A stretch of DNA of 64,000 nt from Cryptomeria japonica (lineage: Eukaryota; Streptophyta; Pinopsida; Cupressales; Cupressaceae): the NCBI RefSeq assembly GCF_030272615.1, contig NC_081415.1, positions 372,289,009 through 372,353,008 on the forward strand. Direction: 5' to 3'. This document shows, piece by piece, positions 34,462 through 47,371 of this stretch. How positions within the stretch are numbered: the first letter of the stretch is position 1; the number at the start of each line of letters is the position of its first letter. The notes beneath the pieces are model-generated. The model made no database searches, had not been told where the DNA came from, and saw only the letters and a list, made by a program, of their open reading frames with translations. The position numbers and the translations under genes were made by a program.

Positions 34462-37400
34462 AATGTAACCCCTCCAATGACAAACATCTTTTTTGCATGA
34501 AATTAATTTAGAAATTACTTATTTTAATTTAGCACATGTTGTAGAAGGAAATGAGAAGATTCTAGAAGAGAATTTCAAATTCAAATTTCTTACATATAAC
34601 CCCCACTATGACAATAATCATTTTGCATGAAATTAATTTTGGAAAAGAATCTCTAAATCAATTAATTTCTTTTGTAGTGGGAAAATGACTCTCTTTTCTA
34701 TATATTGAATGCTAGATTTTTGAAAAGGGGAGTTCATTTTATTGTTTCTATGTGATGAAATAGGTCTTTGAATTGTTAAGAAATTAGTTTCAAATTTATG
34801 TTAGTTGTAGGAGGAATTTGGTAGGAATATTGCAGGATTTTCTTTACTTCGAGGATTTGGAGAAGGTCTTCACCAAGCTAACAAAGCACGGATTGAGGAG
34901 AGATAGCGGGAAACAGAGGGTGAATCATCAACAAAGTCTTCATTCGTCATGTAGAAATCAGGTTCCCCTCTTCCACATTCACTTGCATGATTTTTTTTTT
35001 CAAAAAGGAGAAAAGAGGGGAGGGATTTTTATTTTGCATGCATGTTATAATTTCTTTGGGAAAAATTTAGAGGATTAAAGTATTTTCTTTTTTCTTTTTT
35101 TTAAAAGATATAGTTATTTCATTTAATCTGGAAGAAGATGGGTTAAAAAGAAAAGAGAGTATTTTCAATTTGTTTTCAGATTTTTGATAAAAAAATATAT
35201 ATATATACATATGTGCGTATATGTTTACTTTATACCTTATCAATTTGTGGGAAACCTTCCTTTCTTCATTAACTGGTTATTTATTTATTTTAAGGGTTTT
35301 AAAAATATATATATTTCTATTGGCTAAGAATAAAAATAAATAAATAAATATGTATTACTAAGAGTTGTTAATCCATTTAGAATTGCAAAGGGATGAGGAA
35401 GTTTTAGCAATGCTATTTAGAGATAAAAAGTGGTAGAAGTTGCACAGACATTATATCTACTTTTGTTGATAAACTTTTGAAGAAGACCAATAATACCCAC
35501 TTAGTTAGGATTGAAAATAAATAGCAAGGAATTTGTACATATAACATAGTTTAAATATTAATATTTACTTAGCTTGACCTCTGTAGAGTAGAATACCTAT
35601 GTGAATATTTGTTGTATGAGTATGTAATGAGAATTTTTTAAAAAAAAAATAATATAAATAGAAATTAGAAAAAATTAAAATGGATCATTAATCTGCTATA
35701 ATACATATAAGATGAGTATCTGTACGGCAAGATAATTAAATTTTGTGGAAAGTGGAGCTTCCACCATTAATGTATCATTCCAACATTAATTAGTCTTTCC
35801 ATTCACGTCACATTTATTTGCATACCGCCTTCCATGCCTTTACCATGCGATGGGTACACAGTCTAATTTTGGATATGGCTAGGTTTAGAATAAATATATA
35901 TGCTGCTCTATTTATTGCAGACTGTGTCTTTTGTAGGTCGTGGGTTTGGGACAAACTAAAGTCCCATTGGTCATAGCAGTAGAGGAAAAGTGTGGTAGTA
36001 ATTTTTAGAATTTTACAGCAACTGCCAGGATGGGATGGGCCATGTCTGAAATCCCTATTCATGTACAATTGAAAAGAAAAGAAAAATACATAAATCAAGA
36101 AAACAAACAGAATGTATCATATGAAATGAATTTTAAGCTTCGCATCTAACTCACCCTCTGAAGACATAAGAACAAAATATACATATATATTATTTTAAAT
36201 CAATCATTGAATAAATGCACCAATCTCCTGTCACGTTTCCTGACTGTACTTGCAACATATCTCATGGTAGGAAGTATCAATAAATTCCTTGACCCATTGT
36301 TTGCAGAAGAAGATTGTGTGTGATAGACCAAGGTCAGTAGTAAAATTCATCCATAGGTTGCAGGAGTCCATTTCATTACTGTGAAGAACGAGGATCAGAT
36401 TTCCTATGGGAAGAACTATGTTTTTGGCTTAATATGAACATAAGGAAAAGTTTATTAACTTATTTAATCCCATTTAAATATTTAATTTTATGCATTCTTT
36501 TAAAAACAATGAGAGTTGTTTTATGGTTGAGTATTTTATAGACTTGAAGAGTTCATGAATAAAATAGTTACAAAATGATTATAGAAATATTTCTTATTAA
36601 ATATGACTTTTTTATTGTTTTGTAATTATAGAATGATTTTATGCTTTATTTTATTCTATAAGTTAATAAAGAAATGATAATAGAATCATTTCTATATTGA
36701 GCATGATTTTTTTGTTTTAAACATATACTCCAAAACTACATGATAATAGAATTGTTTCTATAATAAATATTATTTTTGTTTCATAAATATGGTATGAAGA
36801 CCTATTTTATCTTATTAAATAGTTAAAATGATAATAGATTTATTTTTTATATTATAATCTGATTTTTGTTTGGCAAAAATAGAATGTAGATTTATTTTGA
36901 TTTTATTCCATAAAATAGATAGGAAGTGATAATAAAATCATTTTTTTTATGAAGTGATTTTTTTGTATTTCACTTAATTTTTAATCAAATGTAATAATTT
37001 TGGAAGTCATCTATTGATCTAATATTTAATGTTACTTCACCTATAGATAATAGTTTAAATGGATAAAATAAAATAGAAGACTAGATATTAGGACATTTAC
37101 ATAGTTGCAAACTGGATTATTTTTAATGTCGGTTCATTTACTTATAAATTAAAGAAATAAAATTTTAAAAGGTCACTTAATTTTATTTAAATCCAAGAAT
37201 CGGTAGATGTTATTATTATTTTCATGATGATAATAATAATATCTTTCAAAATCTATTTTTATTTTTAAAATTAAATATTTCAGATTACCAACTTTAATTA
37301 TTCCCCAGATTTGACAAAGGTAAAATTAAAAGTCATAGTTCCATTTTATAGAAGAATTAGAGAGATTAAGGTCTTCACTTATGTAAATTTCAAGGTCAAT

Positions 37401-38379
37401 GTGTATTATAAGTTATTACACTTAATTGACTCCTATATAGTAAGCCAATTATTTATAATTGGAGAGTGTTTTCAATTATTACAACTCTCCCATTCTAGGA
37501 TAGGGTCAATAATGATGTTACACATGTAATATCTTTAAATGCACAATTTCATTACTAAGTTAATCATGTTAGGTGGTGTTAAATAGTATTCTTTTTACAA
37601 AAAAATTGTTGGTTGCATTTTTATCTAAGTGTAAAATTTTGTGCATGACATAGATTGAATAGAATTGTTTATTAGGAGACTTAGTATTATTTACATTGGT
37701 TAACTAGCAAGTATTTAGACTCTTTTCTAATCTCTTTTTCAAACAATTAGTAATGAAGAAAAAAAAATGTGGTTATTAAGCTTATTGTTAAATAGTTTTT
37801 CCCCCTACAAACAAGAAAATATTAAATTTCTTTCCAAAGTATTATTATCTGATAATTTTATTTTATTCACGCAATTTAGTACTTTTCAAGTATTAGTATT
37901 CATATTTATAGTAAGGTTATCATTTGTAGAAAATAATTAAAGATAAAAATTATGTTACTTCAAGCGGAAGAATTAGTTGGTTTATCAATAACGTGGTTAT
38001 TTTCAGGATTCATATTTCAAGAAAAATGATTTGTTCCAAAATGATTGTACCTTACGAGTAGTTCAAATCCTTTTTATAAGTTATTTTTACAGTTATCATA
38101 GTTTCCAACCAATTAGTACTTTCATTTTTTTAGTTCAATTTTCCGAGTTTTAATTATTATCATAGTTTTCCTTCAAGAAAATACTATTCCAAAGTAGTTG
38201 ATTTATTTATGCTCTTTTAATTACGTAAAATTTATACCTTAGTCTTTAATTTCAAGCGATAATTCCTTGTATATAATAGTTTATTTTTCATAGTTGTATT
38301 AGTACATTGTTTTACTTAAGATTCATGAATTCAAAGTTAAACTCCTAGTTAGACAACTAAATAAGAGGAGATGAGACCA
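34462..38379. other. Very AT-rich spacer
   Basis: An imperfect repeat (TGTAACCCCTCCAATGACAA... TTTGCATGAAATTAATTT) occurs at 34464-34510 and 34595-34640. A TA-type microsatellite lies at 35195-35220. Repeated GATAATAGAATxATTTCTATA-like phrases at 36550-36950 suggest an old degenerate tandem array. No gene is recognised. Confidence 0.
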
Positions 38380-39555
38380 AAAACCTTAGCAGCGTTCGGT
38401 ATCTATGGCGCCTTTGGGTCACGCTTACGGGTAATGCCGTCGTGTTGAACTACTGCACTTAACGCCTAATAAAGCTGCAACAACGACGTTTGTGGTATTG
38501 TCCCTATAAACCGTTGGGGAGAAATAAGGGTCATTTGTAAGTTAAAATCCAAGGGGCGGGTAATCCCCCTTGGATCGATAATCTAAAAAGATTAATTTTA
38601 AAATGAATTTACATCTTATCAGTTAAACTTTAGAAAACCCCATTAGGGTTTGGATGTGTGATGATTTTGGAAATTTATTTTATCTTGATGATTTCAATGG
38701 ATGATAACAGATTAAGGGTGACATATTTAATAGGAAATAGGACTTAGTTGATTTAGGCCACAAGCAAAAGGCCATCTTGAGCCTTTTTGCTATAGAGTTA
38801 CTATCGTGGGTAGCAACCACAGAGAAACTGTTTGGGACATTGACCCTAGAAAGGGTTGCGTTACCCACCAAACAAATTACATTAAACCATAGTTAGAAAC
38901 CAGAACTACATACTTTACGCCTTGATCATGTGCCCAAACGGGTATGTAGGCAAACTAGGGACGAAGTTGTGCCTAGTACTCAGGCGTTCAGGGATGGGGA
39001 TTAGGATTTGGTTAAGGGTGAGTTGATCATGATTTATCAAATCTCCTTGGTCTTCAATCAAAGGGTACAAATAGTGCTAAGTGAGAGATTAAGAATAAGT
39101 CAATGTATACTCAAAAGGAATCCCATATGGATTCGCTCAACTTCCTGAGGCTTTAGGCCAAATTTTGAGGGGGAACTCAAGCTTGTTTAATTATTTTCAT
39201 TTACTCCTAAAGACGGCGACCTCAGTGCATTCCTAGTAGGGGAGTGTAGTCTTTAGAGAGTGACTCAGGACCCAGATTGGTGTCGATGAGTCTAAAGTCT
39301 CTGGCCAAAGCATTTCCTATTCCTTATGAATAGATGCCTACCCCGTTTGGGTAGATGCCTATCCCGAATTCGGTAGATGAAACCCCTAACCCGTATGGTT
39401 GGATGCCTAACCCGTATGGTTAGATGTCCATCCCGGTTGGATGGATACCTATCCCGTTTGGATAGATGTACCTGAGTATGCGATTGAATCAAGCACAATA
39501 AAAATTAAAAATAAAATTAGTTGAAATTTTGGGTTAAGACGAGTGGGTTGTTACA
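38380..39555 (+). other. Probable LTR or leader region of a gypsy-type element
   Basis: The base composition rises in G+C. The region ends GTGGGTTGTTACA, an LTR-like terminus, but no matching start or target duplication was found. Several phrases recur in opposite orientation, for example CCCAAACGGGTA near 38934 against CCCGTTTGGGTA at 39342. Confidence 0.
39318..39464. repeat. Array of seven 15-16-nt hairpins in 21-bp phase with covarying stems
   Basis: Hairpins start at 39318, 39339, 39360, 39387, 39408, 39429 and 39450; the spacing is 21 bp except one of 27. Stems are TATTC/GAATA, TACCC/GGGTA, an imperfect TATCC/CGGTA around the palindrome CCGAATTCGG, TAACC/GGTTG, TAACC/GGTTA, CATCC/GGATG and TATCC/GGATA. 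Loops are five bases (CTTAT, CGTTT, CGTAT, CGGTT). The connector is close to GATGCC throughout. Both arms change together while the connector stays, so pairing appears to be conserved. Function unknown. Confidence 0.
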
Positions 39556-41227
39556 AAATTAAAGTTGGCTTAATCTTCTAGATGTTTCTTGGAGTTCTTT
39601 ATAAGGAGTTGTTGGACCTGTAGTAGGGCATGCTTATGGATTTGATATGGTGATTTGTGCGATGATTTATGAGAAGCTGAGGATGAAAACCTTCAGTGGA
39701 TTAATAGAAGGGTTGGACGAAACCCTAGCTCTTCCAAAGGGGTGGATTCGAGATGGAGTCTACATCTTTGAAAATTTGCTTAATCTTCCTTCAAAGACAA
39801 ATTTTGCAATAATAAAGATATTTGGAGGTATTTTATATTTGTGTTTGATTTGGGAATAAGATTGTTTCATTTTGAATATTTGTCACCTGGGAGTTCGATG
39901 ATTAATATTTAGATGGCTTATCAGGGTAATAAGGTTTATGGTTGCAATTGTCTAATGTTAGATTTAATTCCCAAATGATAATATTGACATCTGCCGCTAT
40001 TCCAAATTGGCAATTTGATATTAAGAACCGTGACATAATGAATAATATGATTATCATTGCAAAGATGAGGCTTTGATTAAATTGGCTTTAATGATCTGCT
40101 CTCTTCAGCAAGTGCGATATTATTAAGCCAAGTATTTATTTGATATTTGTCTTCATTGGCTTATTCATTTCTAAAGTTGGTGATTGATAATGTAGGCTTT
40201 TTATTTAGTGCTGGGAAAATACATTGGCATTTCTCAAGTTTAGCAAGGTTGAAGATGGCACAAGGAGATTACATTAGGCGCCAGGAATTGATTAAATTGA
40301 CTTTTTCTAAAGTTTAGCGTGTGAAAATTATTTGAACCCAACAACCAGAGTTTATTATTATTGAAGCTGTTCATTATCCGGACATTTGCTGCGGACATTA
40401 TTGAGCCGTGAATGTTTGTTGAGCCATTTTTATATTCCTATAGTGCATGGCATGTGTTCTTTCCTTCTATCGCAGCATTCATAGTTGGTGAAAGTCTTCT
40501 ATGACGGTAGCCATCTTGCATGCAATGGGAGCCAATATTCCTGAGCAGACTTTCCTTCTATTTCAATAATGCGTCTGAGGCATGAGGGGTTGGCAGTGAT
40601 TGAAGAAGTCCGAAATTAGCTCAGAACCGAGCTTGAGGAATTTTCAGAACTACCAGGTATGTTTGAAGATCATCATATCAGATGCCAGTTTGGAGGTGAA
40701 GAATAAAATCGTGCTGTTTGCTGAAGCACTTTCCAATGCTGAAGGAAAGCTACATCTTGATTCTCTCTGGCTATAGGCAAAAAGAATCAGGCTTCATATG
40801 GAATAAAAATCCAAAGATTTTCTATTTGCAAAAGAAGCTGTTCATTTTCCTAAGTTTGCAAAATAAAGGTCAGATCCTCATTGATTATCAAAGCATTTGA
40901 GTTCCTTTTAGTTCTCCATTTCTATGTTTAAATTATGTTCAAGATATTGCTGCATTGGAAAATATTGATAAACATCTGAAACCTATCAAGCTATCAACTC
41001 TGTAATCTGCTAATTCATAAAGAGCAGTACTGTTACCTTTCCTGATCACTAATAGATGTATTTAAGTGCAAGAAATTGGAAATTTGTCTCAAGGGACTTC
41101 ACAGAAAAATTGTTATAGTTTGTACTTCGTTTTACTTTTTACTTTAAAATTTTAATCTTGAAAATTTCATTTTTAATAGTGTTAAATGTCATAAATTCTA
41201 ATTTTAAAAGTTTTGAATGTTGCTTGC
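39556..41227. other. Spacer with one unrecognised frame (39647-39859, +)
   Basis: The 70-codon frame (MVICAMIYEKLRMKTFSG...) may be a decayed exon (EGLDETLALPKGWIRDGVYI). No family is recognised and no clear splice partners are visible. Confidence 0.
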
Positions 41228-41463
41228 AGGTATATTTGCTCTATCATAACACCTGTCGTGGGAATAATGAGGTATGCAGATACACATTCTCCTAACAAGG
41301 ATCTTGAAATGCAGTTCTATGAGGAGCATATTAGGCCTATTGTCACAAAGTGGTGGAACTCAATGAACACTCCTCTTCATATGGCTTTCTATGCTCTTAA
41401 TCCGAAGTGGTATGCACCTAGACCTAGCCGAATGCTAAAGACTGCTGTTACACTATTTTATTG
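41228..41463 (+). pseudogene. hAT-type (DUF659-like) transposase exon
   Basis: The acceptor GCTTGCAG precedes a frame reading YICSIITPVVGIMRYADTHS, then MQFYEEHIRPIVTKWWNSMN and TPLHMAFYALNPKWY. The phrase W-x-x-M-N-x-P-L-H-x-A-x-x-x-L-N-P with an upstream LR(Y)AD segment is typical of the C-terminal half of plant DUF659/hAT transposases. The frame closes with TGA at 41462. No BED finger or other exon is recognised nearby, so this is an isolated remnant. Confidence 0.
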
Positions 41464-42789
41464 AAGTTTATTATGCTGTTATACTACTGCTGTCATGATT
41501 TATTTACATATTGATATTGTTGTTATTAGTTATTGACATCTCTCACTCTCTCTCTCTCTCTAATATATATATGGCTATCGGACTGTCGTCCACAAAATGT
41601 GTCCCCTGTCATCCCCCCAATCCCATCCCAAAATACCGTGGAGCACAAGATCAAATAACTTTTATCAACTAATTTACCAAAATCAAATCTATTTTTTTCT
41701 ATAAAACAATATCAATACTTATTTCAGGCATCTATTATATAACACTTTGCATACTAATCTTTGCCTTTCAATTTATTAAAAGATTGATAAACTCTAAATA
41801 TCAGAAAATGCACTTCATCATTACAGATAATAATTATTTATCACTTCAATATAAAATGGAGATTGACATAAATAGCATACTTGGATTGCAACTTTCTGAA
41901 AAATGGAATGTTTGTGTAAAGTAATTATTTCCTTTTAAATTTCCACACATCTATTTATAGACCATTTTCATTAAGTTAATTCTTGCCTTTCAATTTACTA
42001 AAATCAACTATGAAAAGGGATGTTTGTGTAAGGTAGCTAATTTCCTTTAACTATGAAAATCAACAGAGATATGTAACAACGTGCACTTTCCAATTCAGAG
42101 TTTTCATCATACCTTTCCTTCATCCATGAGGACTTGGCACTGCATAATTTTCTTCTCCACCTCCACTACAAGCAGCCTCCTTTTTAGTCTAGCAGTTCTC
42201 CCTTTACCCTCTGCTCCTCTGTCCTGGAATAGTTCAAATGAAGACATTAATTTGGAAAAAAATATAACACAACTTGTTCTAGGATGAACCACACTTTAGA
42301 ATATCATTGACTCATTCACTTGCTATGTCAAAATTTTCTCTCTTTTAACATTTCATTCCCTGATGAGGCTGGAAACAGGCAACATAACAATCCACCTGGA
42401 CATAAAAATTCAACATAAAATATTTAATTTGTCCTTCACTTATTTAGAAACATATATATTCATCTCAAGGAAGTACAAACAATAAATTCATAGATAGCTC
42501 CTACTTACTGAAGTGTTCATTCAACAACATCAAGCCCTCCCATTGTTTCACACAGAAAGCACAAACAACTGGAATAAAGATAGGTACAAAATCAACCTCA
42601 AAGATGGACAAAGAAAACATGAAAACGAGTATATGCATGCATGTAAATGACTCAAATTAGATAGCAAATAAAAATAAGTGATAGTTAGTTGCTGTGTATG
42701 GCTTCCAATGATGACAATGGAAAATAGTTTGAAAGTATTATTTGAAATTTCACTCACCTTTATGTATACCTACACTCATCATTTGTGTT
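41464..42789. other. Spacer with a TC microsatellite
   Basis: CTCTCACTCTCTCTCTCTCTC at about 41540-41562 is followed by an AT repeat. No gene is recognised. Confidence 0.
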
Positions 42790-44008
42790 TTCCCTAAATA
42801 AGAGAAAAAATCCACATTCAGGTATAAGAACAAAATTGCATTTGTGCGAACTGAACACCACATCAAGCCGAGGAGAGTGTCTCATAATTTGACTGATAGA
42901 GAAAAGGTTAAGTTCCATGCCGAGAACATAGTATACATTTGAAGAAAATTAAATTCCTCCCACCAAACTGAATCTTCACGTTGCCCTTTCCGACAACGGT
43001 ATACTCTTCCCCTCCTCCAAAGATCACAGAATTAGTGAAAGGTTGGTATTCTATGAACCAATCACGTCAATGAGTGAAGTGTCGAGAAGCACTTGAATCA
43101 ATATACTAGGCAATGGACTTCACATGATTTGTAGATCTTTTAGCCATAAAGGTGTAAAAGGCAGATTCCTTCTGCTCAGTGTGGTCGGCAACATTCGCTT
43201 TTAGCTAAGACCCTCCCTACTTCTTTTGTTCAAAAGCCACGCATGACCGACAATCCTTCTTCATGTGACCATATTTGTGACAATAATTGCACAAAATGTT
43301 CTTCTTCGAGCCTTCTGATGACATAGCAGAGTTACTCTACTGAGAAAACTAAGATTTGCCTTTATCCTTGTGAAAGGACTTGGCTGCAAAAGCTTGCTCT
43401 GTGGAGGACAAACTGAGACCACTACCAAACTGTTGTTTCCAACGATCCTACTGCAGAAGTTTGTTGCACAACTCTAGAAACTTCAAGTCAACATTAGTTG
43501 AAGTAATGTTGACCATCTCTATAAATCGCTCTAAGACTTCGGTAGACTTTTCAAAGTGATGACTACCATGTCTTCTTCCTCCATTTTTCGATCAATCGCT
43601 TCCAACTAATCACAAATGTCCTTGATTTTCGTGAGATGCTCCTGCAAAGACATCCGTTCACACATCATGATGGAAAACAGCTAGTTCTTTAGAAAGAACG
43701 CATGACTCTAGTCTGATGTTTCATGGAGATCCTTCAGATGAGTCCAAATCACTACAGTTGTCTTGTCGGATAGGACTTGAGGCAATTGATCATCAAGAAC
43801 AAAAAGTTTGATAAGCATCACGACTTCTCGGTTGCGCTCATTAAATTTGTCCAAGTCTTGTCCAACTACTGTAGGACGAATTTCCTTACCCAGAACGAGG
43901 GCATCAAGGCGGCAATATTAAAAAATGGTCATCATTCGCTGAAGTGCTGTAATTTCGGCCATTGAAGCTTTGACTGCCTTCTAACATAGTATTGGTCAAA
44001 GACACCAT
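42790..44008 (-). pseudogene. Copia gag and protease start, decayed
   Basis: From ATG 44008 the minus strand reads MVSLTNTMLEGSQSFNGRNY, the FNGxNY entry of copia gag (UBN2 type). Downstream, in a shifted frame, come IWTHLKDLHE and MSLQEHLTKIKDICD. A zinc knuckle CNYCHKYGHMKKDC lies at 43291-43250 (CX2CX4HX4C). The protease start reads WYIDSSASRHFTH, where the family has DSGA, so the catalytic glycine is serine. A shifted-frame stretch like CILCSRHGT near 42920 follows, and then the homology ends. Integrase, reverse transcriptase and RNase H are absent. Many stops are TAG at likely former CAG codons, including two at + 43337-43339 and 43349-43351. Confidence 0.
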
Positions 44009-44732
44009 CTTGTAGGCGAGGCATGAAAAATAAGGTTCATAGAAGAGGCGCAAATCTGATTGCACGAGACCTGAGGCACGGATCCCAAAGCAAAAAACAC
44101 GGGCAAAAAACATGAATTCCAAGGCAGAAAACCCTAACATAGATTTCGAGGCATAGATCCCAAAAATACAAGTTTTGCTAAAAACCCAGAAAATATTCTT
44201 AAGACCCAGAAATCTTCCTAAAAAACCCGAAAATAATTTTCTTTTTAAATTACGCAAATTCCAAACCCTAGGTCAGGTTGAAAACTTTTGCAAATAGAAT
44301 GATTTTTACAGAAATCCTCGAGTTTGATTAAAACCTAGCCACGCAGGAAACTTTACGTCGCACACAAAGACGCACCAAACGATGAAAATTGTGTCGCAAT
44401 TCAATCCCATTGGCACAAACACAGACAAAAAACACAGTCGCACGAGTAGACATGAAAAGAACAAGTGTCGCAAGCAGAAACGCCCACAGTTGAGGTCGCG
44501 AAGCCTAGACGAAGGTTGTGTAGGCAAAAAAGAACAAAAAAACAAGAGGCATGTGGATCATAGACGTATGACCCATGAAAACGGAAACCCTCAAATTTGC
44601 CCACATGAACACGAAAACAAATCGCGACCTTCAAAAAATAGGCACTAAAAAAATTAGAACAAAAAACCCTAGTCGAGTTTTAAAATTTTCACCAAAGAAA
44701 TTTTTCGAATTATGAAATTTTTACTTTAGCTA

Positions 44733-44744
44733 GCTTTGATACCA
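44733..44744 (-). other. Primer-binding site of the (-) copia element
   Basis: The minus strand reads TGGTATCAAAGC, one mismatch to the initiator tRNA-Met complement. A leader of about 720 bp separates it from the gag ATG at 44008. Confidence 0.
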
Positions 44745-45117
44745 TGAAATTTTATTTTTTTGAAGTAATAGCATAAATATTTTTAACATAATGAAATGTA
44801 CATATAGCAATTACAAGCATGATGTTTCCTTATCGAAACAATAATCAAAATTAGAAACAATCTAATTGAGCTAATATTACATGTAAAATACAATATTGAC
44901 CATTAAATAAGATATAATAATATTATTATAATACTAATTTGGGTGCCATAACTTAAATTTGAAATTGACTTTTTTTTTTAGTTTATATTTATTATTATAT
45001 TATTTATATTTTATTTTTATTAATTAAAAATATATACTTGTATTTAATACTATTTATTATGGTGTTAAAAGAGACCTTTTCTAAATAGGATGTTGAAGGT
45101 TGACTTAGTTTGGAAGT
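44745..45117 (-). repeat. Remnant of the copia 5' LTR
   Basis: LTR sequence should end at 44745 (minus strand ...ATTTCA, next to the PBS). The region is extremely AT-rich and I could not place the LTR start; the long LTR beginning at 45118 may interrupt it. Confidence 0.
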
Positions 45118-45790
45118 GTTGGTGTACGTTTTATCATATACCGAACTTTAGAATAAAGTACCCAAAGATAATTTATCCTCTCTTGAAAAATCATCGCTTA
45201 TGCTAAGATTGCTAGAAGATCATATGGTGATTCCAAGGTTTCTTTTGCCAAGTCTTGACGTGTGCATAAGCTCAATGGGCGTTGTGATATGTTGGTAATA
45301 CACAAAGGGACTTACGCTTGGATTGTTCAATTCACAATGAAGGTTTAGAAAATGAAGCTCTATCATTAGGGACTTGGATCACGGAAAAACTGAAAAGGAG
45401 ACAAGGGTTTAGAAATTCTAATCTATTCCTAAGAATTCAAGAGATGGTATTGACTAGGTGAACTCAATAACCACACTTTGCTTCGCCTCGCTTACGACAA
45501 CTACACAAAGCGGATGCAATCTTCAAGGGATGCGCTTATGATCGGAAGTTAAGCATACACAAAGGAAAGCTCAAACTAACTTTACACAATGAACAAAAAT
45601 CATCTGTCCATCAAAAGTATGAGCGGAGATTCACCACAAATCAATACTTATCAATCTTACATTCAATCTAGCATACATGAAATAAAATCTAAACTATTGT
45701 GTTGAAGAAATTGAAAACCTTGCCAATCATCCAGATAAAAGAGATTATCCGAAATGACCTCGCGCAACAATGTTTCAAAAAATTCAATCT

Positions 45791-45817
45791 CCAAATGAGA
45801 GGAGGAAACCTTATATA
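45791..45817 (-). promoter_or_regulatory. LTR core promoter: TATA box and CTCATTTGG
   Basis: On the minus strand TATATAAGG is followed after a short C/T-rich spacer by CTCATTTGG. Confidence 0.
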
Positions 45818-47371
45818 GGCACACAAAAGTTTTGAATGGCTGAGATCGAACAGTGATCAAGGGCCCAGATTGAAAGATCAAAACCCTAATTAGGGTTTGG
45901 TACAACTAACTACCCCTTGACCAATGAGAAAATTACATTTGAGGACACTTGTCCTTCTTGCTAAATATGAACCAACAATAAAAATAAAAGGTCGTTGCAT
46001 TGTGAAGTGTGCCCTCTAGAAGCTTTTGTGGATAAGTCAGGTTCATTGAACCTGGACATGCTAACTTGGAACAATCTGATTGGTTGGAAGATGACAAAGC
46101 GCCACCTTAGCGTGTTGGATATCTTCCTTGAATTCCTCAAGAAGTCTGAAATTCTTTTCATCAAGTCTGCGGACTTTTCTTTCTTGATATCTTGAGATTA
46201 TTTGAAGTACCTTGAATTTGGAGAAGAATTCCTCTATGCCTTCGCCATAATGGAGGAATTTGGAATTTCTTTCTATGGAATAGTTTTTCCCATACTTAGC
46301 CAAATTTTGGCCATCTTTATGCTCGGACAAACCTTGCTTGTGGACCTGTCTTCAATTCTGAATTTGGCTCGAAACTCCATTTGTGTTTTCAGTGATGATC
46401 ATGCCTTCAGCTGCCATTTATGATCTGCAAAACCAAAAGGAAATTACATTAAGGTTCTATCCTTGAGTGTAAATTTTGAAGGTTTGATGGCAGAGTGTGT
46501 TCTGATTTTCCAATTCCTCAGAACTTAAGAGTTTTGACAGGTTGTAAGCACTTATTAATTTGGAAATACTCAGAGAACTTGATCTGACTTGAGAATTTGG
46601 AATTGAAATTGACCCTCAAGAAACTTGGAAATGAAAAACTCAATCTCCAAAAATCTGTGAATGTTGAAACCAGATTCAAATTCTGGAAAATATGTGAAAA
46701 TCAGACTAAGTCCCTAAAAATCTCCTCCAAAACTTTGAAAATCACCAAAGATGCCTTGAATCTTCATAAAAAAGGTAAGGAAACAAACTAGAATACCCCT
46801 GTCACCTTGAGAAATAGATGAAAACCGTTGTTTGCCTTCTTCACAATGCCTTAGAAAATTTTCGAACTATTTTTGAAACTCTGAAGATGCCTTAGAAAAC
46901 CTTTGAAATCCTCTTGAAATCTGCACAAAAACTCTCAAAACTTCTTAAGACCTGCCAAGAAAAACTCTTAAAATTCTCTCCAAGTTCGAATTTTCATCAT
47001 GAATGAATGAATGACCATTTGTATAAACCTTCAAGTAGTTCAATTTCTGCATTTAGAAACATGATTCATCCTTCCAAAATCAAACTAGATTTGTTTCTAT
47101 TTTTCTTCCATTCATCGAACCTAGACATGTCTTGTTTCTTTGTTGAGTATAGTCTCTTAAAGTTCCTATTTTCATTTCAGTCGAACTCAGTTACTTGGGA
47201 AAGTTCTGTTTTTATTTCTAGTTTGAGTTTAGTTCCTTGAGAAAGTTTCTATTTTCAGTTTGAGTTCATGAATTGAACTCCATCTTTCTTTCTTCTTCCA
47301 AATTTTGAAACTTTCTAAAACTTTCTTCTTTCCCTTAGTTCGAACTTAGGTAGATTTTCTTTCCTTCACCA

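Noticed and set aside
33875-34500. Four overlapping frames across the second gap
   Set aside because: Artefacts of the N run; no flanking protein signal.
39318-39464. CRISPR-like array of regular short repeats
   Set aside because: Units are 21 bp with no spacers and stems differ between units; the surrounding DNA is plant transposon sequence.
37510-39555. Solo LTR from a TGTTACA near 37515 to GTTGTTACA at 39555
   Set aside because: The flanking bases do not match and the proposed start is not convincing, so only the right end is noted.
44306-44648. Overlapping frames on both strands near the (-) copia leader
   Set aside because: They fall in the leader between PBS and gag ATG, have low complexity and show no family motif.
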